Shown here piece by piece: positions 23,736 through 34,377 of a DNA stretch of 64,000 nucleotides. The first letter of the stretch is position 1. The number at the start of each line of letters is the position of its first letter. The DNA comes from Bryum argenteum (Eukaryota > Streptophyta > Bryopsida > Bryales > Bryaceae), in NCBI GenBank assembly GCA_037043015.1, contig CM073329.1:13098648-13162647 (forward strand), written 5' to 3'. The position numbers were made by a program, and so were the translations under genes. The notes beneath the pieces were generated by a model, which ran no database searches, was not told the origin of the DNA, and saw only the letters and a program-made list of their open reading frames with translations.

Positions 23736-24379
23736 TAGCTCGAGTCGAGCTAAATTGTACCCATAGATTGGGTGCTTCACTGTCAATTCCGTTAAAATGG
23801 CAGTATTCCATGTGTCATTTTGCCAAGGCCCCTATGAGCCATTTTGCTCGCATTCCAAAATGTGCCATTTTACAAGCAGATTTTTGAATTATAGTTTAGA
23901 AGTATTAATGCGTGCAAAATGGCATATTTATTAATATCGCACATGTTCTCCGTAGTATCAAGTAATTTGTGTAATATCACCAATATTGCCATAATATCAC
24001 ACATTATTATGGTTTTTGTGCTTTGGACATACTCAAAGGGCAATATTTCCGAACGGCCGTTCACATATATTTTTGTTTTCGAAATGTAGTTAGAAATATT
24101 TATTCTATCATGTCAAAACCTGAATTGAGGACAATTGATTTAAACAACCTGACGTAAACATATATAAATGACCACAACTTACTCAAATTTTGTCCAAAAT
24201 GGACATATGAGGTTTTTTAGACATCTACTCGTTGATGTAATAAAACACCATTTATGCTCAATTTGGACAAAATATGAGTAAGTTATGATTGTTTGAAAAT
24301 GTTAATGATTGGTAATTTTGTCGAGTTTCAGTGAAATACCTAATGACTGTGTGGGTACAGTTTAGCTCGACTTGAGCTA
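23736..24379. mobile_element. MITE with about 47-bp terminal inverted repeats
   Basis: The left end begins TAGCTCGAGTCGAGCTAAA and continues to gcttcactg; the right end mirrors this through cagtgaaatacc to GACTTGAGCTA. A direct AAC flanks both ends (23733-23735 and 24380-24382), a possible 3-bp target duplication. The interior has a hairpin of acttactcaaattttgtcc against its complement. Its core (about 23780-24130) is also found at 51970-52320. Confidence 0.7.
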
Positions 24380-24382
24380 AAC

Positions 24383-25555
24383 TATCATTAAATTAGAAGG
24401 TTGAAAATCTCCCAAAATATCAAATATGGTGTTCATAGCAAAGATGTCGTACATTGCCACCTTATGCACACTTGGAGCTTCTCTTTGTAACTATTTGAGG
24501 TGGCCGGTTGAGTAGCAAGTCCATCGGGAATGGAATAATTATGACCGTTGGCTACTCTTGTCTTTTTGGTCCGTTCAGAATGCCCTTAAGTATTTAGAAA
24601 TAGGTAGTGTCACATGGTTGAAAAAAAATCTTTCCACCCTCAAAGGCCATAGCCAATTCAAGTCACTTGAAAGCCTCAAAAATCTTGTTTTACATAATTG
24701 AAGTGATCGGTAAAAAGGGTTTAACATTTAAACCTTCTATATGGGATCTTATAATTGGTTTCTTATTCTTATAGTTGTGTTGTTGGATATAATATAATGC
24801 ATGTTCTCAATAAGATAAGAAGCTTCAACTACTTAGTTTTGTACGTGACTACTACTGCTACTATATGCAAAGAGGCTTTGTAAATTGTGAGGCTAACAAT
24901 AAGTGCCTCAACCTATTTTCCACAATTCTATATAAAACTTGCTTCGAAGGATAACTGGTGCGGCCCAATCCGACTAGCCTTGCTCAAGATTGTGGAGTTA
25001 TTACTAAAAAAACTACCTACCCGAAATAATAGGCTAGTACGTCCACATGGCATTGCATGCTCATACAACAATCTCTAACATTTATGGGTCCTTAAATATT
25101 TGGAGATTCAATCTCATCAAAATGTGGAATCTCTAGGCTACAACTCTAAAAAAATCTCCTTCCAAACATACCTCATGCGGTGTGATTCAACCGGCGGTGC
25201 GCGAGATTATAATGTGGCGTCCAAAACAAAACAAAGTATTTATCATAAATAATAGATTAGAGGATGTTACTTTTTATTGTAGCCAACCATGGCATGCTCA
25301 AACCAAAAGTAGCATGGGCAATTTAATTTATAAGGAGTATGATTGTCTTGAGACTCTAAGGACATATGGAGCAGAAAGCAAAGCGCCTTCTACTATGAAC
25401 GATAGGTACGTAAGCATCTTGCACTACTTCAACTTTGGAGGGTTTGTAACTATCTATAACAAAGAATTGCTCACGTACGCTGCTAAAGTGAAGCAATGTT
25501 CTCAAGTATCTCTAGCAACTTTTTTTTGCAAGTTGAGGAGCTCTACCATTTTCAT
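24383..25555. other. Intergenic DNA, no gene seen
   Basis: Nothing recognised. A frame of 175 codons from 25182 uses a GTG start and ends in the tandem repeat described next, so it is not considered a gene. Confidence 0.35.
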
Positions 25556-25680
25556 AATCAATGTCACCATGTTCATTTTCATGAGCAATGTTACCATTTT
25601 CATGAGCAATGTTACCACTTTAAAGACCAATGTTACGATTTTCATGACCAATGCTACCATTTTCATAAGCAACGTTCATG
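25556..25680. repeat. Tandem repeat of about 24 bp, five units
   Basis: Units of the form caatgttaccattttcatga are repeated with substitutions. One frame reads as repeats of HFHEQCY, another as IFMSNVT. The related aatgtt/aacgtt motif is abundant in the repeats further right. Confidence 0.65.
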
Positions 25681-25710
25681 GATGTATTACTTTACAATTA
25701 CGAGAATAAA

Positions 25711-25903
25711 CGGTGAGCACCTGATTAAGGTCCCAATTCCATGAATGCAAATGACAATTGCAAATCATCTTTTCGCACTTTTTAAAATCTGATTTATGTT
25801 CCAATGTGCATCCAGTACTTCCGAGGTTGTATGAAGGCGGAAGGTCACGGAACGGAATTCTCTACAAGCTTCTGTCGAGAATGATTGGGACGATTCTGCA
25901 AAG
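25711..25903 (+). pseudogene. Isolated fragment of the double-AP2 gene (second-module exon)
   Basis: Matches gene A from the GGTGAGCACC donor region through the exon at 18271-18362. The exon-like part has the acceptor CATCCAG, then reads LPRLYEGGRSRNG, with ACGGAATTC one base short compared with gene A. It ends in AAAG before GTATGTAAATG. No start or AP2 domains are nearby, so this is a fragment. Confidence 0.65.
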
Positions 25904-25999
25904 GTATGTAAATGAGTGTGTGTCATTCATAAATTCAACCTCTCCTCATGTTTGGAGAATATAGATTAATGGTGTTAATTGAACGGGGATCTGAAACCT

Positions 26000-28370
26000 A
26001 TCCATGTTTCAGTTCTCACATTCGGTACTTCTCGGGACTACTAATACTCATATGATCAGCCATGATAAATGCTATGTTCTAGAGACCTCTAGATATTGGA
26101 TAAGGAAGGGGATGCTTTTGCCTTTCGAGGTTCCTAACACCAATAGAGCTAGAAGTTTGCTTGTTGCATGGATTATGGACTTGGAATATAGTAGAGTCAA
26201 ATTGAAATGGCATAAGCATATATCTTACGCACACATCAGATTTCGTATAAATTAATTAGGTTAAAAGAAAATGGGACTTATTATTTCTTGCAAATTGTCT
26301 CAAGTGATGTGGACCTATCAAGTTCTACCACTAAAAATTGGAGATTTCCAACATTCTTTGTCAAACATTGTTGAAGTGCAGCATTGTCTAAGAATCTCGA
26401 ATATGCTCTATTCAGGGCTTTGTAAGTTTACCAACATTACCGTGGTGATAAGCAATGTTACCTTATTTATAAGCAACTTTACCGTAGCATTTATTGACGA
26501 TAGCTATAAGTAATGTTGTGGCATCAATAGACAACCGTTACTTATTAATTCATAAATTTAAGGTTGTAATTTTTCTAACTTTAAATGAGCGTGTGCATCA
26601 CACTACTACAATTTGAGAGGGTTTGCAATGTTTTCTTCTTAGACATTGCTCAAGTACAACAACATTATGGAACTTGCTTGAGCAACATTTTCAAGAAAGT
26701 ATGCAACGCTATTGAATCACAAAGCATCGTTATTTATAATCTAATTGAAAACATTGCTTCTTTCTTGAGAACGTTTCTCAATCAAGTTCCAGACATGAGC
26801 AACGATTACACAACGTTTTGGAACGACTTGAGCAAAGATTATGGTCAAACCTTGTGTATCCGATAATGTGCAAAACTGCAAGCGCATACAAAATTAAAAC
26901 ATTATGAATTGAGGGTTTAAGGGGGAACGTCTTACTTGATTGTGAAAGGTTGTGAAAGCCGTGAATTCAAAGTGAACTCAGAATGAACTCAGAGTGAAAC
27001 CTGCAAACCTCAGAATGGCTATGGCGCTGTAGAGGATGATGATAGGTGGGACACTCTAGGAGTTCAAAGTGAAAGTATAAATCTCTTTAGGTTTCCCACT
27101 GGTTCTACACGACCAAGAGCTATCTCTATGTACTGACGCTCGCGCTTTCTAACCTGGAAGTGAAAAGCGGGAGCAATACAAAGGTTGAGAGCTAAAAGCA
27201 CAAACGGTAAAAACTCTGAAATACACTACTTCGTTGATTACTCGATGAGCCGACCTACAACATTAACTCAAACCTTGTTCTAAGATTGAGAAGAATACAA
27301 GTGCAGAAGCGGACACAATAAGTATAAGCGAAACAGGAAGTGTGAACTGTGAAGTGAGTTTTGCAAAGGAGAAGGGCGACTAAATCAATTTCTTGAAGGT
27401 TGTGACCTCCAACAAGCTGGCAATGTAAGCTATTCAATTCTAGACATTGCCTCTCTGCACGAGGACGGGAAGAACAAGAATTTCAACAACTGAAGGTGCA
27501 CATGGCCGAAACCCATCTGCTTGGGCGCTCAAAGAAAGAGTAGCAATGGCTATGTGAGTGACACCCCCGATCAAACGTGGAGGAAGGAAGGTACGGGAAA
27601 CCCTAACCCGCAATGTACATGGTGCGAACCCAAATCTTTTTAAAGTGGAGATCTAGGACGGCCGATATCTTTGGCCAATTCAAAATCACATTAAGGTTCG
27701 CGCTCATCTACGAATGAACATTCCAACGGAAAATTGACATTAATTTCTTTACGATGGGAGGGTTTAGGATGTTATGATTATAGGTTATGAGTGTAATAAA
27801 CGTTTAGGGACTTGTTGTTCTAATAGAATTATTAGTGTGTACTTTTTGCAAAAATATGTCTAATTACTATAGAAAAGGAAATTAAATATATGCATGTCTT
27901 ACATTCCTTACTGCATATTTTGGAATAATTCCTATTTCTTGAATATTAACTTCAATTTTTTTAGAGTAACTAATTTTACAGTAGAATGAGAAGTTAGTGG
28001 ACTTGGATGTTTAATACGAATTGTTTTTATCGGAATTACCCTTATTTTCTATTCGAAATGGCATGTAGTGACTATAAGGACCCATAGAGTAGTCTAAGCA
28101 TCAAATGTGGTACCTCTGGAAGAATTTTTTGATGAAGGTGGTCATGAAGATGCTAAGGTCCTAGAGCCAAATCAGAAAAGAAGTAGAACCAAAATTTGCA
28201 GATGTTAATGAAGAACATGTACCTAAGTTTAAAGTCTATTGTCCTTGTTTCAAATATGATTCAAGGTCCAAGCCCACCTTAAGACTTTTGCGCATTTGTA
28301 TAGAGCATATTGCTCAAAATGGTGTAGGCACAAAATGGTGTAGGCACAAAATGGAAGGTGATATTTAATT
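26000..28370. repeat. Duplicated segment, copy 1 (pairs with 48960-51245)
   Basis: Extended similarity to 48960-51245 in the same order and orientation. It holds an AACGTT-rich foldback section (about 26330-26870) with arms of the form gaacttgcttgag against ctcaatcaagttcc. Beyond that is unrecognised DNA with gagccgacctacaac and gacactctaggag blocks. No intact gene was found. Confidence 0.65.
28185..28330 (+). pseudogene. Short Cys-motif coding fragment
   Basis: An open stretch reads KFKVYCPCFKYDSRSKPT and then IEHIAQNG. The copy at about 51180-51240 keeps CPCLKCDSR but stops soon after. The CPCxxC followed by a distant His resembles the transposase-associated domain of plant CACTA elements. 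This is weak pattern evidence only. No transposase follows. Confidence 0.25.
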
Positions 28371-29990
28371 TTCCCAATATTTACTGAACTTCATATAAAA
28401 TACAGGTGACCATGAGAATTACTAGTAACTTTGTTATTCTTGATTGATTTATTTATAGCAAATTAATGATCAAATTGAGTAGAAATCTAATTCTGCTATG
28501 TTACTTAAAGCGTCAATATCGTTCGATATTTCAAGGTGATGAAATGAGTATTATACCTTGAAATTTGGTGGGTTAGGAGTCATAAATTGTTTGATATGAC
28601 TAATGTTGCAAGTTTGCTAATGCACTTGTGAGGCCAAGGATTTTATTATATTTGATTTTTATTGGATTTGTCTTTTTTTGGATTTGGTAAAGGAAAATTA
28701 ATTTTTAAGCATGGTTAATTTACTTAGAACCCCATATTCGTTAAATTGGCCCAATCCCCTTTATAGTTGGCCGCATACTATTCAAATAAATAGAGTAAAG
28801 TAAAACATAGAGGGGGTCTCAAATACTATAAGTATGGAAAATAATAATAATTTTAATTGCTAAATGTGATGGTTGTGTGACGTGGCGATTGAAGGAAATG
28901 AAAGGTAGATCCTAGTAGGAAAATGAATGGCAAATTCTAACTACCTTGTTTTTTGAGTCTATTATATCTTACTCATTTTGGAGTGATCTTTGTATGAAAC
29001 TTGCAAACCCCCTCTCTTCAAGTAGAAATTCCATGTCAAAATATAGTTTTCATATACCGTGTCAATTGAATATGCATAGGTTGATACTCCACATATTTGT
29101 CAAGAGACAGATTTCTCTACGATAATATATCCAATTTTAAAATGGAAAAATAATAAATTGCTAATACAAGTTGAGTGGTTGACTACTTTGACAAAATAAT
29201 ATGTTACTTTTCAAGTGATATTTCAAGTAAAATATTTCAAGTGATATGGCACTCCTAGGCACTCTTAGGCACTATCTAAAAAGTTCCAAAACAACAAGTT
29301 GGTCCTCGTTTGACCAAGCTTTATTTTGACAAATAGCCTTTATTAGAATAATGTGCCCCTTATCCAACCAAGCTTCTATTTCACTTCTACCATTATTCAA
29401 AATTCAATTCATAGGTTGCCCAAGGGCATATCATGCATAATAGTTTTCAAACACTACTCACCACATTGCAGATTTGTACTCAAAATGAGTACCCTAAGGT
29501 TATTACAAAAATTTGAGCTCAACGAATGAATCATAAAAATGAACCTTTCATTTTATCTTCTGTACATCATGATATTTCATCCATAGAAGTGTCTCCATAG
29601 TAGTCTCAGGCAACTATATGAATCTCTTCTCTTCTCCCCCCATAGTCTCTTTTTCTTGGGCTCACATGTACAATTCTTTTCAGAAAGCTCAAACTTAAGG
29701 TACTACTATGATTCACTAGTCACGATTGCTTTTTATTTTCTTCTCTATGAACTCCAACTTGCCTTTCATGTTCTCAATCATCATTCTTAAGTACTTTTCT
29801 ATAGCTTTTAAAAACATGGAATCTTATTTTGTGTGTAGTCAAAGTACTCCGAGCTCAATGATGCGGCCATGACAATGAACTTAGAGAATCAACATATTTG
29901 TTTGTTGTACAAAAGTCAGATGACCATCTTGCTTTTTGTTCCGTTAGGGCACAACCTTCATCGCTGCCTGCCATAGTTCAGGAATCTTAT
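28371..29990. other. 5' flank of copy B
   Basis: No gene. From about 28980 onward it is closely similar to 57560-58930, the 5' flank of copy E. Near 29062 it carries the unoccupied equivalent of the MITE at 57637-58013. Confidence 0.55.
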
Positions 29991-30046
29991 TTTCTGTAAC
30001 AGTCAATGCTTACACATGATTACTTTTCATTGTATTGTAGGTGGCC

Positions 30047-32767
30047 ATGGCTAGCTCGAACGAAAAGCACTCGGTGCCACGGCATCCTCGACATCCTCGA
30101 CGACAATCTGGAGCGTCCAAGCTGCACTTCGATGTTTTCTATGAGAAACCTCGCAACCGCTCCAAGAGTTCTGCTCATCTCACAGGCAAGAACAACATGC
30201 TTTTTATTACTGACGATGACAACCTAAGCACCCCAACTCCATGGATCTAAATGAAAATAGAAAACCAATTGGTTTGCACATTGACATACTGATTGTTGCT
30301 CCGATGTGCCTGCCTGTGTGAAGTCAAGAAGTCCTCTCACGAGCATCCTCAACAACCCTCTCTTGGGAATAATGTGACTAATTCACGAAGCACCTTGCAT
30401 ACGGTATGTGAGATTGTGTCCATCACTCTCTAGCTTACGAAAAATCAAAGTTAACGTACTGTGGTATTTTTGCTTTCTGTTTTTCTTTGGCATAGACTTC
30501 ATTGTTGCTCACTGATTGTCAGAATCCAAATTCTCGGTGGCCTTCTATCATTACTCGATTGAACAACGCACGCATCGTTGCTTGTCATTGTAGGTTGTTG
30601 GAGCCGACTCGATCCAAAAGCACATGGTGCGAAGGCTATCTGAAAAGCTTCGTGAATTGGCGAAGGTGCATACATTAATACGTCGTCCGCTGTTTCCAGC
30701 GACATCAGCAGCAGGGATTATACTGCCTGGCATCATGGACGGTGAGAGCCTATGTACTTTAATCTCATGGATCCGATTGAAAGCAACAACCCGATTAGTT
30801 GCATGAATAAGCAGAACTCATTGTTGCTCGATGTGCGAACAGGAGGTCGGAGCCCAAATGTCGTTGGGAAGGCACTTGGCAAGCGATCTCCACAATGAGT
30901 CTTAAACGTGGTCGGTCAGATTTAACGAGCTCCTTTGATGCGGTACGTGAACGAGTGTCCGCCACCATCTAACTTCCCAAACAAACATTTAATGTGCTGT
31001 TTTCTCTAGAAGTAGCTTTCATCCTTTGTGTAACCGATAATCTTTCAGTTAGACACTCCAACATTCCTGGAACGATCTATCATACAGTCACGTGATTCCT
31101 TTACTTATCAATGTAGGTTGGAATGGCGGGCTCAAATCAGAAGCCGACTCTGCCAATCCAATCTCGAATGCTCAATTCTGTGGGGGAGATGGCTGCTGCT
31201 GAACATTCCATGAGTGGACGAAAACGGGCCCGGACTTTAGTCGAATCCCTGAAGAGACTCAGTTTCATTCGTTCTATCATGTTCCGCCCCAATCAAGAGC
31301 GGAATTGTACCAATCCACTATGGGATGCTGAATTCCGTAGCGGAGGTGACTGTCGCTGAACATCACATGAGTAGACCAAGGCGTCCCCGGTTATCCAAAG
31401 GTATTGCAAGGAACATGGACCTGTTTGCCATCATGTGAGATGAGAGCCCAAGCACAACAATCCTTAGCATCCAGTAAAAATAGTAAACCATACCATATAC
31501 TTGTACTTTCACGAATTCACCAATTGTTGTGCAGATATGCGTTCAGAGCTCCAGAGGTCGAATGAAGCTGCCAAGGCTTTTGACGAACGTTCTCCACGAG
31601 GCAATCTGGAGCGTGGTGGTCGAGCGGATTTAAGGGGCAACTTCGTTAAGGTACGTGAACGAGTGAATGTCACCGTCTCATGCTTTTCGTGACATGCAGT
31701 GAATTTTCTGTGTATTACAGCGATTATGTTGATACACTTTCAGCACCATGTGTAAATCACTACGTACGTGAGTGATCATTTTATCCTGATTCTCGAGCTT
31801 GATAAATAATGCTCTAAATGGTGTACTACCCGACGGCAAACAGGAGACTACTCTCGACCAAGGAGCTCGACCAGGGAGCGGGATTTTCCGAAAGCGGAAA
31901 CGATCGAACAACGAGAGTGACGAGGTGCAGCAGTCCATCCACAATCTTGAAGGGGACAACAGTCAGAAGCAGAATCTAGGGGTTCAAATAGGAAAAGGGA
32001 TTCGTAGGCTTCCGCATGAGATTAGGAAGGATTGCGAACTAGTACGGACTGAAGGCAAAGCCCCTAGAAATGCAGCTCCTGAAGATGCAATGCCCAAAGA
32101 AATCTGCTGTAAGGAAGAGCACAAGGACCTCGATAAATGGGGGGCATACAAAAATTTATCGGGTGTTCGTCTTCCCGGGAAGATGAAACAGTATCAGGTG
32201 TACTTGGGCAAATACAAGACCCAAGAAGAGGCCATGGTTGCCCACGACAGGTTCGTCCTCAAACTAGAAGAGAACAAGCTGCAAGGACCATATGCTTGGG
32301 GGCCAGCTGGGGCCGGTTCTTCCAAGGAGCCAAAGTTGAACTTCCCCTGGGCCAATTACAAGAGTTACATGGAAGAGCATGCGAATTAGAACTTGTGGGA
32401 CTTCACATGGAAGATCTGTCATCTAGCACGCAACGTTCGGGAAGGCGTCGTCCTTGTGGAGGGCGTCACCATGCATGGTGTCAAGCGAAGGCAGATGGAG
32501 AACGGAGTAGTTTACGAAGCGAGTATTACGAAGACTGTGGGTAAGAGGAACAAGAAGCAGAAGGTATTTGGCCCTTTTGAAACCAAAGAAGAAGGAGGAA
32601 TGGCATATGATCATGCTATATTATTCATCTACAACCACTCGAATGCTTGGCAGAATTTGAGTACAGTGACCAATTTCCGTCCAAGCCGTTACTGCGCACG
32701 GGAAATCTTGGAGTTTGGAATAGTATATGACTTGCAAGACTTACAAGTTGAAAGAGTCTCTACTTAA
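30047..32767 (+). pseudogene. Double AP2-like gene, copy B, disrupted
   Basis: Homologous to genes A and E. Exon-like blocks are: first exon from ATG 30047; about 30323-30403; 30594-30741; 30843-30942; 31117 to about 31430, which contains two tandem copies of a MLNSV..AEH module; 31535-31650; and the last exon from about 31805 to TAA at about 32765. Lesions are visible. In the 30843-30942 block a base is missing compared with E, creating TGA. In the last exon TGG has become TAG at 32387-32389, between the two AP2-like domains. Downstream the frame stays open and well conserved (VFGPFETKEEGGMAYD), so the nonsense change is probably recent. If the TAG were read through, both domains would still be made. 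Confidence 0.75.
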
Positions 32768-32916
32768 AGAGTTACTAAGTGGAGGATGTAACTTAGGGTT
32801 TCCACTTGGATTTGATATTGTACTAGCAGATTAGTATTCTCATTCCATCCTTCTTGGTCTGGTTTTAGATATTATGGTGGAATTGATATTCTATTAGTCA
32901 TATTTTTGTACTTAAG

Positions 32917-33666
32917 TGTAGTACGTAAATTTGGAACTTTTAGTGTAGTTTTAACTTTTCATGTGTTATAAATGCAATTTACTTTTCATTTTCCTTGCTA
33001 AGTGTGAATTGGAGTTTAAATAAGATTAGAAGGGGAATTAAGTGAAAAGTTAGTAAATGAACCGTCATGGGTGAACTGAAAAGTTGTGAATACAAAATTG
33101 AGAGATACAAGTAGGAGAAAGAAGCTCATTTGTTTTTTGAACACATCAAGAAGAATGTGTATCCATGTTAATTTCGTTTTGCCTTATACTTTGTAATAAC
33201 ACTTGTTGTTTTCACAACAAATTAATTCTATAAAAATTACTTATTTCTCTCTCTCAATTGTACAATTTGAGCTTGTAATTCAACTTAAATTCAAGACTAG
33301 CCAAATATATATAAATTGAAAACACTTGATCACTTGAAGAAACAATTGATGTATGTAATAATTTGGAGAATACAATTGAATCGTGCCTTGGTGTTGGTGA
33401 AGTAAGAACTATAAGAGTATTTGTGAAAGCTCTTCATTGATTGGATTACCATAATTGAGAGCATAACTTGGAGAAGTATTGAAGCTAAAAGGAAGCAGTC
33501 TTTTTGTAAAGAAAGCTTAATCACTCGTAATACTCAATTATTATCCGATTTACTTCTATTTGTGACCTTAATTGCACAACTTTGACCGATTTAGACTCTC
33601 CCCATTCAAGAACCCCCACTTGCTATTTCCCGGTTTTCTTTTAAAACCTTACAAAATAGTTCTACA
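32917..33666 (+). repeat. 5' LTR
   Basis: 750 bp, starting TGTAGTACG and ending TTCTACA, with short inverted ends TGTAG/CTACA. It differs from the 3' LTR only near 33613 (ACCCCC against ATCCCC). A 64-codon minus-strand frame occurs in both LTRs but has no family resemblance. Confidence 0.95.
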
Positions 33667-33669
33667 TTT

Positions 33670-33687
33670 TGGCGCCGCTGCCGGGGA
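33670..33687 (+). other. Primer binding site, tRNA-Asp
   Basis: TGGCGCCGCTGCCGGGGA is complementary to the 3' end of plant tRNA-Asp with one mismatch. It lies three bases inside the 5' LTR. This primer is typical of Athila/Tat-type Ty3 elements. Confidence 0.85.
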
Positions 33688-33816
33688 GAGTCCTGGTTGA
33701 AGGTGATTATGAAATAGAAGAAGAAATAATGAGAATTAAATTATTCCAAAGTTTGAGTAATTAAAATTATTCAATTTTGACTTCAAATTATCAAAAGAAA
33801 TTTTGAATGAGAAACT

Positions 33817-34311
33817 ATGAAGTATGTGTTTCCATGGGAAACTCCAGAAGTAATTGAAGATAATTTTTCCGGACCATATTTATTTTTAGCGTTACATAGA
33901 TTATACCGAAACGCATACTTTGGAAAAGGTTTCCAAATAACTGGAAATAATAAAGTCCACCAAGAATTGAAAGAAAGGATTGAGCAATTGCCCATTGACA
34001 TCAAAAGAGTTATTTTGAGCAAAGTTTGGGAAGGAGGAAAATATTAGAAGACCTTCTTTGCAAAAGGCGAAGACTTGTTGGTGGAATTACCTTTATTATA
34101 TTTGCTCAGTCAATACGGCAAATTAAAAGTTGTAACAGATCAAAGTCTTCCTATATATTACGGAGGTTGGCACGGAACTCGAATTGCGAGGAAGTTGTAT
34201 GCATTTACATACGATCAAGTCGATCCAAGAGCAACACCTCTTATTCCCGACTTTGAGTGCAGAGATGAAAAACACCCTATGTGTATATCATTTGGACTAG
34301 TATGTCCTTAA
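33817..34311 (+). CDS. Leader ORF of the retrotransposon with an internal amber codon
   Basis: A frame of about 164 codons begins at ATG 33817, is interrupted by TAG at 34045-34047 and ends at TAA 34309-34311. It is in the same frame as gag-pol, whose ATG follows 66 bases later. The text looks coding on both sides of the TAG (FSGPYLFLALHRLYRNAYFG before; ELPLLYLLSQYGKLKVV and YGGWHGTRIARKLYAF after). I do not recognise a domain. Some large plant Ty3 elements, such as Ogre, have an extra ORF before gag, so an accessory protein is possible. The TAG may be a mutation or a readthrough point. Confidence 0.5.
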
Positions 34312-34377
34312 CAAGAAATTATAAAACTACCAGAAACTTGAAGATAAAATCAATAATGAATTCAAGAAACAAATTTA

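Noticed and set aside
25182-25709. A 175-codon frame near the 24-bp tandem repeat
   Set aside because: It starts with GTG, has no recognised domain, and a third of it is the tandem repeat read in an arbitrary frame.
33330-33524. A 64-codon minus-strand frame present identically in both LTRs (also 44917-45111)
   Set aside because: Its duplication is explained by LTR identity. It has no recognisable domain, and on the antisense strand of an LTR it is most likely chance.
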